The position numbers were made by a program, and so were the translations under genes. From the NCBI RefSeq assembly GCF_016616425.1, contig NZ_CP067101.1:682001-746000 (forward strand): DNA of 64,000 nt, written 5' to 3'. Positions 1 through 8,678 of this stretch are shown one piece after another (position 1 is the stretch's first letter; every line of letters starts with the position of its first letter). Source of the stretch: Bradyrhizobium diazoefficiens. Its GTDB lineage: Bacteria > Pseudomonadota > Alphaproteobacteria > Rhizobiales > Xanthobacteraceae. The notes beneath the pieces were generated by a model. The model did no database searches, had not been told where the DNA came from, and saw only the letters and a list, made by a program, of their open reading frames with translations.

Positions 1-1987
1 CAAGGATGTTGTTGGTCAGCGCCAGCAGCGCGTTGGTCGATTTGGTGACATAGTCGAGATATTCGGCCTGTTTCGGCGTCAGCGGCCCGGTCGAGGGATC
101 GCTGAGGAAATGCGCGAAGCCGATGATGGTGGTGAGCGGCGAGCGCAGCTCGTAGGAGACATGGTGGACGAAATCCACCTTCATCTGGTCGGCGGCCTCA
201 AGCGCCTCATTGCGCTCGCGCAGTGCGCGCTCGACGTTCTCGGTGTCGGTGATGTCCTGGAACGTCAGCATGGTCGCGCCGTCGTGCAGCGGGCGAATCA
301 TGCCGTCGAGGACGCTGCCGTCCTTGCGTTCCAGCTTCAGCGGCACGTCGGCACGGCTCTCGATCGAGGTGACGGCCTCGCGGATCTGGCGCCAGACCAC
401 GGGGTCGTCGAACAGTTGATGGCACCAGCCCTCGACCGTCTGGATGTGCGGCTCGTCGCGCATGGCGTCGCTCGACAGCTTCCACATCCGGACGAAGGCG
501 GGGTTGAACAGCTGCGCCTTGCCGTTGCTGCCGAACACCGCGACGCCCTCAGCGAGGCTGTCCAGGGTCTCGCGCTGGACACGGATCATGCCGTCGAAGC
601 GGCGGGCCAGCTCCAGGCTTTCGGTGACGTCGTCGAACAGATAAGTGACGCCGCCTTCCGGATTCGGCGTGGTGACGACGGAGAGCGCGCGGCCATCGGG
701 CAGGTACCAGGTGTCCTTGGCTGCCTCGACCGCGCGATAGGCCTCGTGCAGCTTGGCCTTCCAGGCACGGAAATCCGGTTGCTCCGGCAGCTTGCGTGCG
801 GCGCGGAGCTGGTCGAGCACGCTGGAATCGTCAGGGTTGGCGTCGAGGAAGCTGCGGTCGAGATCCCACAGCTGGCGGTAGGAATCGTTGTAGAAGGCGA
901 GCCGGCGCTGGCCGTCGAACACGGCAACGCCGGAGGAGAGCTGGTCCAGTGTGCGGCGATGCGCTTCCGCCATTCGAATCAGCGCCGAGCTCAGCGCATC
1001 CGCCTCGCTGGCATCGATGGCGACGCCGACACTGCCGCTGCCGACGTTGACGGCGCGCACGTCGTAGATGCGCCGCTCGCCGCCGATCACGATCGGCAGA
1101 CGCGCGTTGAAATTGGCCGCGTCCTTCAGTCCCCGGTCCATTGCGGTGCGGTCGGCGCTGTCGAGCAGCTCGAGCTTGCGCTCTTGCGCGTCGGCGATGC
1201 TCGCCGCCTCGGTCGCGCGGACATAGGACGGGTTGGCGTAGGTCAGCGCTCCGTTCTCGCCCTTGGCCCAGATCGGCCAGGGTGCGGCGGCGGCAAAGCC
1301 GCGCAGCATCTCGGTTTCGTCGGAGAGCGCCTTGTAACGCAGATTTGTCTCGGCCAGATCGCGGCGCAGCCCTGAGAGTTCGCGAATCCGGACAATGGCC
1401 TGGCCGCCGATGGCGCGGCCGATGGCCTCGAACGTGTGGCCATGCGCCGTGGTCAGCGTGAGCTGGAACCCGTCGCCGCGGTCGCGCAGGGCATCGACCG
1501 CGTGGTCCATCAGGAGCGCGGGTTCCGGCGGCAGCCAGGTTCCGAATGCGAGCACGCGCTGCGGGGAGGAGTCGCGCGGTAACACCATGGAGATGTCGCC
1601 GGAGATCTGCGCGCGGTTGTCGCCGGCCGGCCAGGAGATCAGGATCTGCGGCTCGGCGAACAGCAGCGCGCCGAAACGGTCGGCCTGGAGCTGGAGTTCC
1701 CCGATTCGAGCGCGCAACTGCTCCTCGTTCTTCGCCGCACGCACGCGCGTGCGCATCAACAAGATCGCGGCCATCACCGAGAAACCGAGCAAGGCCAGCG
1801 CGGTGGCGAGCACCGCGAGTTCCTGCCGGTTGAAATCCAGCATGATGGAGAGGGTGTCGACAAGGTCGGCGGCCTCAGCCGGCGCAGCCGGCAGCAGTGC
1901 CGCAAGAGCGCCTCCCAACAAGCCGTTGCGCGCCAACGATGTGCACGACAGCAGCGTCCGACGCATCGACACGATCACGCCTGACAT
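1..1987 (-). CDS. divL: DivL-type PAS sensor kinase, 5' part (3' end outside window)
   Basis: About 662 residues are visible; the gene runs off the left edge before the ATPase domain. The ATG at 1987 opens an N-terminus with a hydrophobic stretch and a membrane segment around residues 45-65. PAS-like segments follow near residues 80-190, 235-345, 345-470 and 475-600. The dimerisation helix is FVHHVSYELRSPL, where the phospho-acceptor His of ordinary histidine kinases is Tyr (codon 152-154, residue 612). That substitution is the hallmark of Caulobacter DivL, a cell-cycle pseudokinase that controls CckA/CtrA phosphorylation with DivK. I infer the same polar cell-cycle role here. Alternative: another PAS kinase that lost its His, but the domain order fits DivL well. 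Confidence 0.85.
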   Translation of the reverse strand, partial: MSGVIVSMRRTLLSCTSLARNGLLGGALAALLPAAPAEAADLVDTLSIMLDFNRQELAVLATALALLGFSVMAAILLMRTRVRAAKNEEQLRARIGELQLQADRFGALLFAEPQILISWPAGDNRAQISGDISMVLPRDSSPQRVLAFGTWLPPEPALLMDHAVDALRDRGDGFQLTLTTAHGHTFEAIGRAIGGQAIVRIRELSGLRRDLAETNLRYKALSDETEMLRGFAAAAPWPIWAKGENGALTYANPSYVRATEAASIADAQERKLELLDSADRTAMDRGLKDAANFNARLPIVIGGERRIYDVRAVNVGSGSVGVAIDASEADALSSALIRMAEAHRRTLDQLSSGVAVFDGQRRLAFYNDSYRQLWDLDRSFLDANPDDSSVLDQLRAARKLPEQPDFRAWKAKLHEAYRAVEAAKDTWYLPDGRALSVVTTPNPEGGVTYLFDDVTESLELARRFDGMIRVQRETLDSLAEGVAVFGSNGKAQLFNPAFVRMWKLSSDAMRDEPHIQTVEGWCHQLFDDPVVWRQIREAVTSIESRADVPLKLERKDGSVLDGMIRPLHDGATMLTFQDITDTENVERALRERNEALEAADQMKVDFVHHVSYELRSPLTTIIGFAHFLSDPSTGPLTPKQAEYLDYVTKSTNALLALTNNIL

Positions 1988-2181
1988 AGTTGCCCCAAGA
2001 TCGCACGAATTTGCGCGCGGCGACCCCCGTCGCGCGCGAATCAAATGACAATACCCTCACCGTGACTCCGCCGGTAAGAGTCCAGATCGTGAACGCAAAG
2101 GTGGCCCCAAAAAAATGCCGGAGCTGCGTTCCACCCGAGTGAATCTTCAGGGTGATTCGGCTGGATTTTGCCGTGCTTTAG

Positions 2182-2640
2182 TTAGCGGCCGGTCGAGCCG
2201 AAGCCGCCGGGGCCGCGATCGGTCGTCGATAATGTGGTCACGGGAACCAGTGCGGCCTGCACCATTGGGGCAATCACCATCTGGGCGATGCGCTCCCCTC
2301 GCTTGATCACGAACGGTGCCGCGCCGTGGTTGATCAGGATCACCTTGATCTCGCCGCGATAGTCCGCGTCGATCGTGCCGGGCGAGTTCAGCACGGTGAC
2401 GCCGTGCTTGGCCGCAAGTCCCGAGCGCGGCCGCACCTGCGCCTCGTGCCCGGCGGGCAATGCGATCGCAAGCCCCGTCGGCACCAGCGCATATTGGCCG
2501 GGGGCGAGCGTGATCGGCTCGCTATCCGGCACCGCAGCCATCAAATCGAGTCCGGCGGCCTCGCTGGTCTGATAGGCCGGCGGTGGCAGGCCTTCGGCGT
2601 GAGCCAGGCGTTGCAGTTCGACAGTGACCTTCGTGCTCAA
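2182..2640 (-). CDS. dut: dUTP diphosphatase (dUTPase)
   Basis: Hydrolyses dUTP to dUMP and pyrophosphate, keeping uracil out of DNA and supplying the dTMP precursor. The 152 residues match the trimeric dUTPase size. The five family motifs are present in order: [22 protein letters not shown] with the catalytic Asp, GERIAQMV, and the C-terminal Gly-rich GGFGSTGR that closes over the active site. The start is TTG at 2640, overlapping the coaBC stop by four bases (TTGA), which points to translational coupling. No other in-frame start lies near. It is the last gene of the ubiE-ubiB-coaBC-dut run; coaBC-dut adjacency is common in bacteria. Confidence 0.95.
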   Translation of the reverse strand: MSTKVTVELQRLAHAEGLPPPAYQTSEAAGLDLMAAVPDSEPITLAPGQYALVPTGLAIALPAGHEAQVRPRSGLAAKHGVTVLNSPGTIDADYRGEIKVILINHGAAPFVIKRGERIAQMVIAPMVQAALVPVTTLSTTDRGPGGFGSTGR

Positions 2641-4076
2641 GATGCCGGCTCCAGGGGTTTGTCGGTCACGCTTTTTGCGACATGCGCGACCAGTTCGATG
2701 GCGACCTGTTCCTTGGTCATCACCGGCCAGGAATCAACCGCAATCTTGCCGTCCTTGCGGCTGATCAGATGCACGGTATTGCGGTCGCCGCCCATCACGC
2801 CGGTGGCGGGCGAGACGTCGTTGGCGACGATCCAGTCGCAGCCCTTGCGGGCAAGCTTGGACTTGGCGTTGTCGATGAGGTGCTCGGTCTCGGCGGCAAA
2901 GCCGATCACCAGCGGCGGGCGCTTGTCGGTCAGCTTCGAGACCGTGGCGAGGATGTCCGGGTTCTCGACCAGCTGCAGCGGCGGCATGCCGACCGAGGTC
3001 TTCTTCAGCTTCTGCTCGCCTTCATTGGCGACGCGCCAGTCGGCGACTGCCGCTGCAAAGATCGCGATGTCGACCGGAAGTGCGGCCTGAACCTGCTCCA
3101 GCATCTGCCGCGCCGATTCCACGTGCTTCATCGCCACGCCTGGGGGATCGCTGAGATCGACCGGACCGCTCACCAGGATCACCTCGGCGCCGGCGGCCTG
3201 CGCGGCGGCAGCAATGGCAAAGCCCTGCTTGCCGGACGAGCGGTTGGCGATGTAGCGCACCGGATCGATCGGCTCGTGTGTGGGACCTGCCGTGATCAGC
3301 ACGCGCTTGCCGGCAAGCGGGCGCGGCACCGGCGGCCGCAGCAGGCGCTCGGCGGCATTGGCGATCTCGATGGCTTCCGACATGCGGCCGATTCCGGCCT
3401 CGCCCGCTTCCGCCATCTCGCCGGAATTGGGCCCGATCAGCACCACGCCGTCGCGCTGGAGCAAGCTGACGTTGCGGCGCGTCGCCGCGTTGCTCCACAT
3501 CAGCGGGTTCATTGCCGGCGCCAGCAGCACCTTGCGGGTGGTCGCGAGCAGGATGGCGCTGGCGAGATCGTCGGCATGGCCGTTCGCCATCTTGGCCATC
3601 AGGTCGGCGGTCGCCGGCGCGACCACGACCAGATCGCAATCGCGCGCGAGGCGGATATGGCCGGCGTCAAACTCGCTCTGGGGGTCGAACAGGTCGGTGT
3701 AGACGCGCTCATGGGAGAGCGCGCTCGCCGCCAGCGGGGTGACGAATTGCTGTGCAGCCTTGGTCAGCACGCAGCGGACCTCGATGCGGCGCTCCTTCAG
3801 CCGCCGGATCAGGTCGAGCGACTTGTAAGCCGCGATGCCGCCGCCGATGATCAGGGTGACGCTGGCTTCGGGGACGGCGCCGGTGCGCTGGGACGTCGGG
3901 GCTGCGGACGCCGCAGGCGGCACCGCAAACGGGGTCAGCGGCTCCTCGCGGCCCTCGATCAGCTCCCGCAGGATGACCCGGACCTCCTCCTCGACCGATC
4001 TGTGGTTCTTGGCCGAGCGCAGCCGCAAATAGGTTTTGACGGCATCGTCGAGCTTGCGGATGGTCAGGCTTGCCAT
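2637..4076 (-). CDS. coaBC: CoaBC with N-terminal FitA-like ribbon-helix-helix domain
   Basis: Bifunctional phosphopantothenoylcysteine decarboxylase / phosphopantothenate-cysteine ligase, two successive steps of coenzyme A synthesis in the cytosol. ATG at 4076 (479 residues) is chosen because GGAGG sits five bases upstream; a GTG at 4091 is the alternative. Residues 1-42 ([13 protein letters not shown], then [15 protein letters not shown]) form a strand-helix-helix unit closely resembling FitA/VapB-type antitoxins. A Pro/Ala linker follows. The CoaC flavoprotein domain (about 70-250) has the GHIRLAR His and the PAMNPLMW motif, but the place of the usual catalytic Cys reads [14 protein letters not shown] with no Cys. 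CoaB follows (about 255-470) with [19 protein letters not shown] and KLKK. The RHH fusion suggests DNA binding by the enzyme itself; see the operators upstream. Confidence 0.93.
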   Translation of the reverse strand: MASLTIRKLDDAVKTYLRLRSAKNHRSVEEEVRVILRELIEGREEPLTPFAVPPAASAAPTSQRTGAVPEASVTLIIGGGIAAYKSLDLIRRLKERRIEVRCVLTKAAQQFVTPLAASALSHERVYTDLFDPQSEFDAGHIRLARDCDLVVVAPATADLMAKMANGHADDLASAILLATTRKVLLAPAMNPLMWSNAATRRNVSLLQRDGVVLIGPNSGEMAEAGEAGIGRMSEAIEIANAAERLLRPPVPRPLAGKRVLITAGPTHEPIDPVRYIANRSSGKQGFAIAAAAQAAGAEVILVSGPVDLSDPPGVAMKHVESARQMLEQVQAALPVDIAIFAAAVADWRVANEGEQKLKKTSVGMPPLQLVENPDILATVSKLTDKRPPLVIGFAAETEHLIDNAKSKLARKGCDWIVANDVSPATGVMGGDRNTVHLISRKDGKIAVDSWPVMTKEQVAIELVAHVAKSVTDKPLEPAS

Positions 4077-4095
4077 GACGCCCTCCAGCACGGAA

Positions 4096-4135
4096 TGATA
4101 GCGATGCTATCACTCAGGTGATTGCAGTGCAATCA
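4096..4135 (-). promoter_or_regulatory. Two tandem 17-bp palindromic operators over the coaBC promoter
   Basis: Site 1 (4096-4112) reads TGATAGCGATGCTATCA and site 2 (4119-4135) reads TGATTGCAGTGCAATCA. Each has 8-bp arms around a single central base. Site 2 is perfect and site 1 has one mismatch. Centres are 23 bp apart. The half-site resembles TGCTATCA, reported for the FitA antitoxin. On the minus strand a plausible promoter, TTGCAC-17 bp-TAGCAT (-35 at 4127-4132, -10 at 4104-4109), lies inside the two sites. Site 2 also covers the ubiB stop codon. That the RHH domain of CoaBC binds here is inference. Confidence 0.75.
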
Positions 4136-5707
4136 TAGATTCCGGACGGCGATCAGGATTCCGATAAAGGTGGCGGCGATGATCCACAGCGCGACGGTGC
4201 GCCAGCGGTTCTTGCGGCCCTCGCTGCGGCCCATCGCGGCAATGCTCTCCGGCGACAGCCTGATGCCCTCCCGCGTCATGGTCTCGAGCTGCTCCAGCAC
4301 CTTCACCGACCGCTCGGCGACCTCAGGCAGGCGCATCAGCACGCGGACCAGGTCGCCTCCGCCGGCAAGCGCACCCTGCGCCCGACCGATCGGGCCGAGA
4401 TTGCGCTCGATCCACTCGCGCACCACGGGGTCGGCGATCTTCCAGATGTCGAGCTTGGGATCGAAGGCGCGCGCCACGCCCTCGACCACCACCATGGTCT
4501 TCTGCAGCAGGATCAGCTCGGGCCGCGTGGTCATGTCGAACAGGCCGGTGACCTCGAGCAGCAGTGTCAGCAGCCGCGCCATCGAGATCTCTTCCGCCGT
4601 GCGGTTGTGAATCGGCTCGCCAATGGCGCGGATTGCCTGCGCGAAATTCTCGACCGAGTGATGCGCGGGCACGTAGCCCGCCTCGAAATGCACCTCGGCG
4701 ACGCGGCGATAATCGCGGGTGATGAAGCCGAGCAGGATTTCGGCGAGGAAGCGCCGCTCTTTCATGCCGAGCCGGCCCATGATGCCGAAATCGACCGCGA
4801 CGAGACGGCCGGCATCGTCCAGGAACAAATTGCCCGGATGCATGTCGGCATGGAAGAAGCCGTCGCGCAGCGCGTGCCGCAGGAAGCTCTGGATCACCTT
4901 GCGGCCGAGATCGGGCAGGTCGACCTGCAACTCCGCCAGGCGCTTGTGATCGTTCAGCGCGATGCCGTCGATCCACTCCAGCGTCAGCACGTTGTGCGTG
5001 GTGCGGTCCCAGTCGACGGTCGGCACGCGGAAATCGGGATCGTCGCGCGTGTTCTCCGCCATCTCCGACAGCGCAGCCGCTTCCAGCCTCAGGTCCATCT
5101 CCATGGCGACCGAGCGCGACATGGTGTTGATGACCTCGATGAGGCGAAGCCGCCGTGCTTCCGCCGAGTAGGCCTCGGCCTTGTGTGCGACGAAGAAGAA
5201 GTCGGAGAGATCGCGACGGAAGCGCGCGGCCACGTTCGGCCTGAGCACCTTGACCGCCACCGGCTTGCGGATTCCATTGTGCAAGACCTCGCCGCGATGC
5301 ACCTGCGCGATCGAGGCGGCCGCGACGGGTGGTCCGAAGCTCGCAAATACGTCCTTCAGCGGCCGCTCCAGCGACGTCGCGATTGCGGCCTCCGCTTCGT
5401 CCTGCGGAAACGGCGGCAGGCGGTCCTGGAGACTTTCGAGGTCGCGCGCCATGATGACGCCGACGACGTCGGGGCGCGTGGCCAGGAATTGTCCGAGCTT
5501 GAGATAGGCGGGGCCCATCCGCGTCAGCGCGCGCGATATCCGCGGGCCGTGCTTGACGCCGCGCCGTTCGATGAGGCGGGCCAGCTTCAGCGCAAGTTGC
5601 CCCGGCGGCGGCACCAGGCTCGGATCGACCGCGCCGAACACGCCCTCGCGGGCAAACACGAACGCGGCGCGGATCAGGCGCGCAATGTGGGTGAGGGCAG
5701 AGATCAC
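4133..5707 (-). CDS. ubiB: UbiB family atypical kinase, ubiquinone biosynthesis
   Basis: Member of the ABC1/ADCK/UbiB family, which supports ubiquinone synthesis at the inner membrane through an ATPase-like activity that is still poorly defined. The 524 residues contain the family KxGQ motif ([12 protein letters not shown], near residue 70), the Ala-rich loop [11 protein letters not shown] that replaces the kinase P-loop, the VAVKVLRP lysine, the catalytic [11 protein letters not shown] and the metal-binding [11 protein letters not shown]-terminal hydrophobic helix ([14 protein letters not shown]) matches the membrane anchor of the family. The ATG overlaps the ubiE stop by four bases (ATGA). 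Older annotations call it 2-polyprenylphenol 6-hydroxylase. Confidence 0.95.
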   Translation of the reverse strand: MISALTHIARLIRAAFVFAREGVFGAVDPSLVPPPGQLALKLARLIERRGVKHGPRISRALTRMGPAYLKLGQFLATRPDVVGVIMARDLESLQDRLPPFPQDEAEAAIATSLERPLKDVFASFGPPVAAASIAQVHRGEVLHNGIRKPVAVKVLRPNVAARFRRDLSDFFFVAHKAEAYSAEARRLRLIEVINTMSRSVAMEMDLRLEAAALSEMAENTRDDPDFRVPTVDWDRTTHNVLTLEWIDGIALNDHKRLAELQVDLPDLGRKVIQSFLRHALRDGFFHADMHPGNLFLDDAGRLVAVDFGIMGRLGMKERRFLAEILLGFITRDYRRVAEVHFEAGYVPAHHSVENFAQAIRAIGEPIHNRTAEEISMARLLTLLLEVTGLFDMTTRPELILLQKTMVVVEGVARAFDPKLDIWKIADPVVREWIERNLGPIGRAQGALAGGGDLVRVLMRLPEVAERSVKVLEQLETMTREGIRLSPESIAAMGRSEGRKNRWRTVALWIIAATFIGILIAVRNL

Positions 5708-6465
5708 AAACGCCAGCCCGAATGCAGTGCGACGATGCCGCCGGACAATATCTGCCAGCTGACGCGGGCAAAGCCAGCGTCGCGGATCATGTCTGCGAAG
5801 GCGTTTGGCTTCGGAAACTTGCGGATCGATTCTACGAGATATTGGTAGGACTCTGCATCGCCCGTGACCATGCGGCCGAGCGGCGGAATCACCTTGAACG
5901 AGAACAGGTCATAAAGACGATCGAGCCCAGGCATCTCGACGCTGGAGAATTCCAGGCACAGGAAGCGGCTGCCGGGCTTGAGCACGCGATAAGCCTCGCA
6001 TAGCGCCAGATCGATCCGCGGCACGTTGCGAATGCCGAAAGCGATTGTATAGGCGTCGAAGCTGCGATCGGCAAAGGCAAGCGCTTCGGCATTGCCTTCG
6101 ACGAAATCGACCCGGGTCTCGAGATGCCGCTTGGCGGCGCGCTCGCGGCCCACCGCCAGCATGCCGGTGTTGATGTCGCAGACGGTGGCGTGGAAACCCG
6201 TACCCGCGGCCTTGGCGGCGCGGAACGAGATGTCGCCGGTGCCGCCGGCAACGTCGAGCAACGCGAACGGCCGGTCGCCCCTGGGCGGATCGAGCGCCGT
6301 GATCATGATGTCCTTCCAGACCCGGTGCAGGCCGCCGGACATCAGGTCGTTCATCAAATCATAGCGCGACGCCACGCTGTGAAACACGTCGTTCACCAGC
6401 GTCTGCTTGTCCCCGAGGGGAACGTCCTTGAAGCCAAAATGCGTGGTTTCGCCCGGCCGATCCAT
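5704..6465 (-). CDS. ubiE: Demethylmenaquinone/2-methoxy-benzoquinol C-methyltransferase
   Basis: SAM-dependent C-methyltransferase of ubiquinone synthesis (menaquinone too, in organisms that make it). The 253 residues begin with the family segment [20 protein letters not shown] and carry [13 protein letters not shown] for SAM binding, [11 protein letters not shown], and the UbiE signature [13 protein letters not shown]. Later segments LCLEFSS and [11 protein letters not shown] are typical. First gene of a tightly packed operon with ubiB (four-base overlap), then coaBC and dut. It is divergent from mutM across 81 bp, so both promoters must lie in 6466-6546. Confidence 0.96.
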   Translation of the reverse strand: MDRPGETTHFGFKDVPLGDKQTLVNDVFHSVASRYDLMNDLMSGGLHRVWKDIMITALDPPRGDRPFALLDVAGGTGDISFRAAKAAGTGFHATVCDINTGMLAVGRERAAKRHLETRVDFVEGNAEALAFADRSFDAYTIAFGIRNVPRIDLALCEAYRVLKPGSRFLCLEFSSVEMPGLDRLYDLFSFKVIPPLGRMVTGDAESYQYLVESIRKFPKPNAFADMIRDAGFARVSWQILSGGIVALHSGWRL

Positions 6466-6546
6466 TACTCTACTCCACTGAGCGAACCATAGCGCGCCCG
6501 CCGCAATGGCGCTATCACACCGCCTTCATAAGGTGAATGCCCGGCC

Positions 6547-7428
6547 ATGCCCGAATTGCCCGAAGTCGAGACCGTCCGCCGCGGCCTTCAGCCCGTCATG
6601 GAGGGCGCGAAAATCGTCGTCGCGGAGGCCCGACGGCCGGACTTGCGCTTTCCGTTCCAGCCCGACTTCGTGGCCCGGCTCCAGGGGCAGGTCGTCACGG
6701 GGCTCGGTCGCCGCGCAAAATATCTCATGGCGGACCTCGCGTCCGGCGACGTGCTCTTGATGCATCTGGGCATGTCGGGCTCGTTCCGCGTCATCAAGCC
6801 GGACGACGACGCCGTGCCTGGCGAGTTTCACTATCCGCGGACGAAGGACTCAACCCACGACCACGTGCTGTTTCGGATGTCCTCCGGCGCCGACATCATC
6901 TTTAACGATCCGCGCCGCTTCGGTTACATGAAAGTGATCGCGCGCAGTGCGCTCGATGAGGAGCCGTTGTTGCGCGGGCTCGGCCCCGAGCCGCTCGGCA
7001 ACGAATTCGATGCCGCGATGCTGGCACGGTCCTGCCAAGGCAAGATCACGAGCCTGAAGGCCGCGCTGCTCGACCAGCGCGTGGTCGCCGGGCTCGGCAA
7101 CATCTATGTCTGCGAGGCGCTGCATCGCTCGCATCTGTCGCCGCGCCGGATCGCCGCGACGCTTTCGACCAAGAAGGGCGGCCCAACGGACCACGCCAAG
7201 CGGTTAGTCGGGGCCATCCACACCGTGCTGAACGATGCGATCAAGGCCGGTGGCTCCAGCTTGCGCGACCATCGCCAGACCTCGGGCGAGCTCGGTTATT
7301 TCCAACACTCGTTCAAGGTCTATGACCGCGAAGGCGAGAAATGCACGACGCCGCGCTGCGGCGGCACGGTCAAGCGCTTCACCCAGAACGGCCGGTCGAC
7401 GTTCTGGTGTCCGAAATGTCAGAAGTGA
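6547..7428 (+). CDS. mutM: Formamidopyrimidine-DNA glycosylase
   Basis: Base-excision repair enzyme that removes 8-oxoguanine and formamidopyrimidines and nicks the abasic strand. The 293 residues start [14 protein letters not shown], supplying the N-terminal Pro nucleophile and catalytic Glu immediately after Met. Further hallmarks are GRRAKYLM with the catalytic Lys, the loop DPRRFGYM, the helix-two-turn-helix [19 protein letters not shown], and the C-terminal zinc finger with Cys pairs CTTPRC and CPKC. ATG is set by alignment with the family: Pro must be residue 2. Monocistronic and divergent from ubiE, a pairing often seen in rhizobia. Confidence 0.97.
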   Translation: MPELPEVETVRRGLQPVMEGAKIVVAEARRPDLRFPFQPDFVARLQGQVVTGLGRRAKYLMADLASGDVLLMHLGMSGSFRVIKPDDDAVPGEFHYPRTKDSTHDHVLFRMSSGADIIFNDPRRFGYMKVIARSALDEEPLLRGLGPEPLGNEFDAAMLARSCQGKITSLKAALLDQRVVAGLGNIYVCEALHRSHLSPRRIAATLSTKKGGPTDHAKRLVGAIHTVLNDAIKAGGSSLRDHRQTSGELGYFQHSFKVYDREGEKCTTPRCGGTVKRFTQNGRSTFWCPKCQK

Positions 7429-7486
7429 CGGTGAGGATCGCAGCCGAAAGCGGTGAGTTCGGCCAGCCGATATTGCCTGCCGCAAT

Positions 7487-7573
7487 CGTCATTGCGAGGA
7501 GCCCTCGCGAGGAAGCAATCCAGAGTCGCTCCGCGGAAGGATTCCAGATTGCTTCGCTGCGCTCGCAATGACG
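7487..7573. repeat. Rhizobial palindromic intergenic repeat, family A
   Basis: Bounded by perfect 12-bp inverted termini CGTCATTGCGAG (7487-7498) and CTCGCAATGACG (7562-7573), with internal arms containing GAAGCAATCC and GATTGCTTC. The same termini recur at 56382-56504. The rest of 7429-7696 is related low-information sequence (AAGCAACCC, GATTGCTTCG) and I see no gene in it. Confidence 0.85.
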
Positions 7574-7696
7574 AGCGGATGGAGCTTTCGAAGGACGCGA
7601 AGCGAAGCAACCCGGCCGGGCTGGTGGCCGGATTGCTTCGTCGCTGGGCCCTTCCGGATGGTGAAGGGCCGGCTGGTATCTGAGCGATCGCCCCGC

Positions 7697-8440
7697 TCAG
7701 GACACCAGTGTCGTGGTTTCGTCCGCCGAAAGTTCGGCGGCGACGTGCAGCATTCCGTCCGCGGCCGACATGACCTGGTCGATCAGGAGGTTGCTCGCCG
7801 CCGCGAGTTCGAGCCGGGTCTCGATCCACCGCCAGAGGCCGCGGATCTCGTCCGCAGACTTGCCGTTCGGCGCGAATTCGCTCACCGCGAGGCCGCTGGC
7901 GAGCGAGTCCTGGTGGTCGTTGCGCATCACGATCAGCGGACGCGCAAGCACCTCGGCGAGATCGAGCGCGGCTTCCTCGGCGAGCGCACCCGCGGCATTG
8001 TCGATGCGCTGGCCGCGGATCGGCGTCTGGTTCAGCACGAAGCTGTAGGGCCGCTTCCAGGCGCGCGCGACGCTGAGGGTCGAGGCGGTCGCCTCGATGT
8101 CGGCGACGCTCGGGCGGGCCGGGATCAGGCAGAGGTCGGAATGGCGAATCGCCGCGGTGGTCGCGGCGCTGAGGCCGGCGGCGGTGTCGACGATCGCAAG
8201 CTGCAGACCGCTGTCAGCCAGCATCTTCAGGCGCGGCTCGATGTCGGCGGCGTGATAGATGGGCTCGACGACGAGATCATCGGTGGTACGGCGGCGCTGC
8301 CAGTTCGACAGGGTGCCCTGCGGGTCGGTCTCGATCAGGCGGACGGTGAAACCGGCCTGCTTGGCCGCGAGTGCGAGGCCAACGGCGAGCGTGCTCTTGC
8401 CGCTGCCACCCTTTTGGGTGGCCAGTACGATCGTGTGCAT
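7697..8440 (-). CDS. Orphan ParA/MinD-family ATPase
   Basis: A 247-residue P-loop ATPase of the ParA/MinD superfamily, whose members position DNA or protein cargo. It has the deviant Walker A KGGSGKST at residues 10-17 with the signature Lys, the Walker A' region ETDPQGTLSNW, and a Walker B-like LAIVDTAAGLS. No parB, min or plasmid genes adjoin, so the cargo is unknown. It is too short for MinD-type membrane targeting helices and lacks the N-terminal HTH of plasmid ParA. Divergent from the gamma-glutamyltransferase. An inverted repeat lies 52 bp upstream. Symbol withheld because this is not the chromosomal parA of a parAB operon. Confidence 0.8.
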   Translation of the reverse strand: MHTIVLATQKGGSGKSTLAVGLALAAKQAGFTVRLIETDPQGTLSNWQRRRTTDDLVVEPIYHAADIEPRLKMLADSGLQLAIVDTAAGLSAATTAAIRHSDLCLIPARPSVADIEATASTLSVARAWKRPYSFVLNQTPIRGQRIDNAAGALAEEAALDLAEVLARPLIVMRNDHQDSLASGLAVSEFAPNGKSADEIRGLWRWIETRLELAAASNLLIDQVMSAADGMLHVAAELSADETTTLVS

Positions 8441-8491
8441 TGAAGATCAATCCTTTGGAATGCTTGGGTCAGGAATACGCCAGGCGAACGT

Positions 8492-8507
8492 GCATCGATC
8501 TCGATGC
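8492..8507. promoter_or_regulatory. Perfect inverted repeat in parA-like/ggt divergent region
   Basis: GCATCGATCTCGATGC: 7-bp perfect arms around two bases, 52 bp from the ATPase start and 172 bp from ggt. It could be an operator; no regulator is identified. The rest of 8441-8678 shows nothing else clear. Confidence 0.4.
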
Positions 8508-8678
8508 TGAGCCCTTCTCGCTCAGGACGTGCCGGCCCGATCCAAAGGGGATCGCGGAGGTCCGAATCAACGGCAATGATGATGGCGGAATAGGGAATGC
8601 CAGCTAATCCGTACCATTACTGGACCAGTAGTCGTACGTATGATGTGCTTGCCACCGTGATTGGAAAGGGCAGGCGAG

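Noticed and set aside
1988..2181. Imperfect GC-rich dyad (2011-2040) upstream of divL
   Set aside because: Mismatched arms of simple CG composition; not convincing as operator or terminator.
2682..4121. 479-codon open frame antisense to coaBC
   Set aside because: Mirror of a real gene in high-GC DNA; composition rich in His/Arg/Gln/Asp with no family motifs.
4607..5848. 413-codon open frame antisense to ubiB
   Set aside because: Shadow frame; ubiB has full motifs on the other strand.
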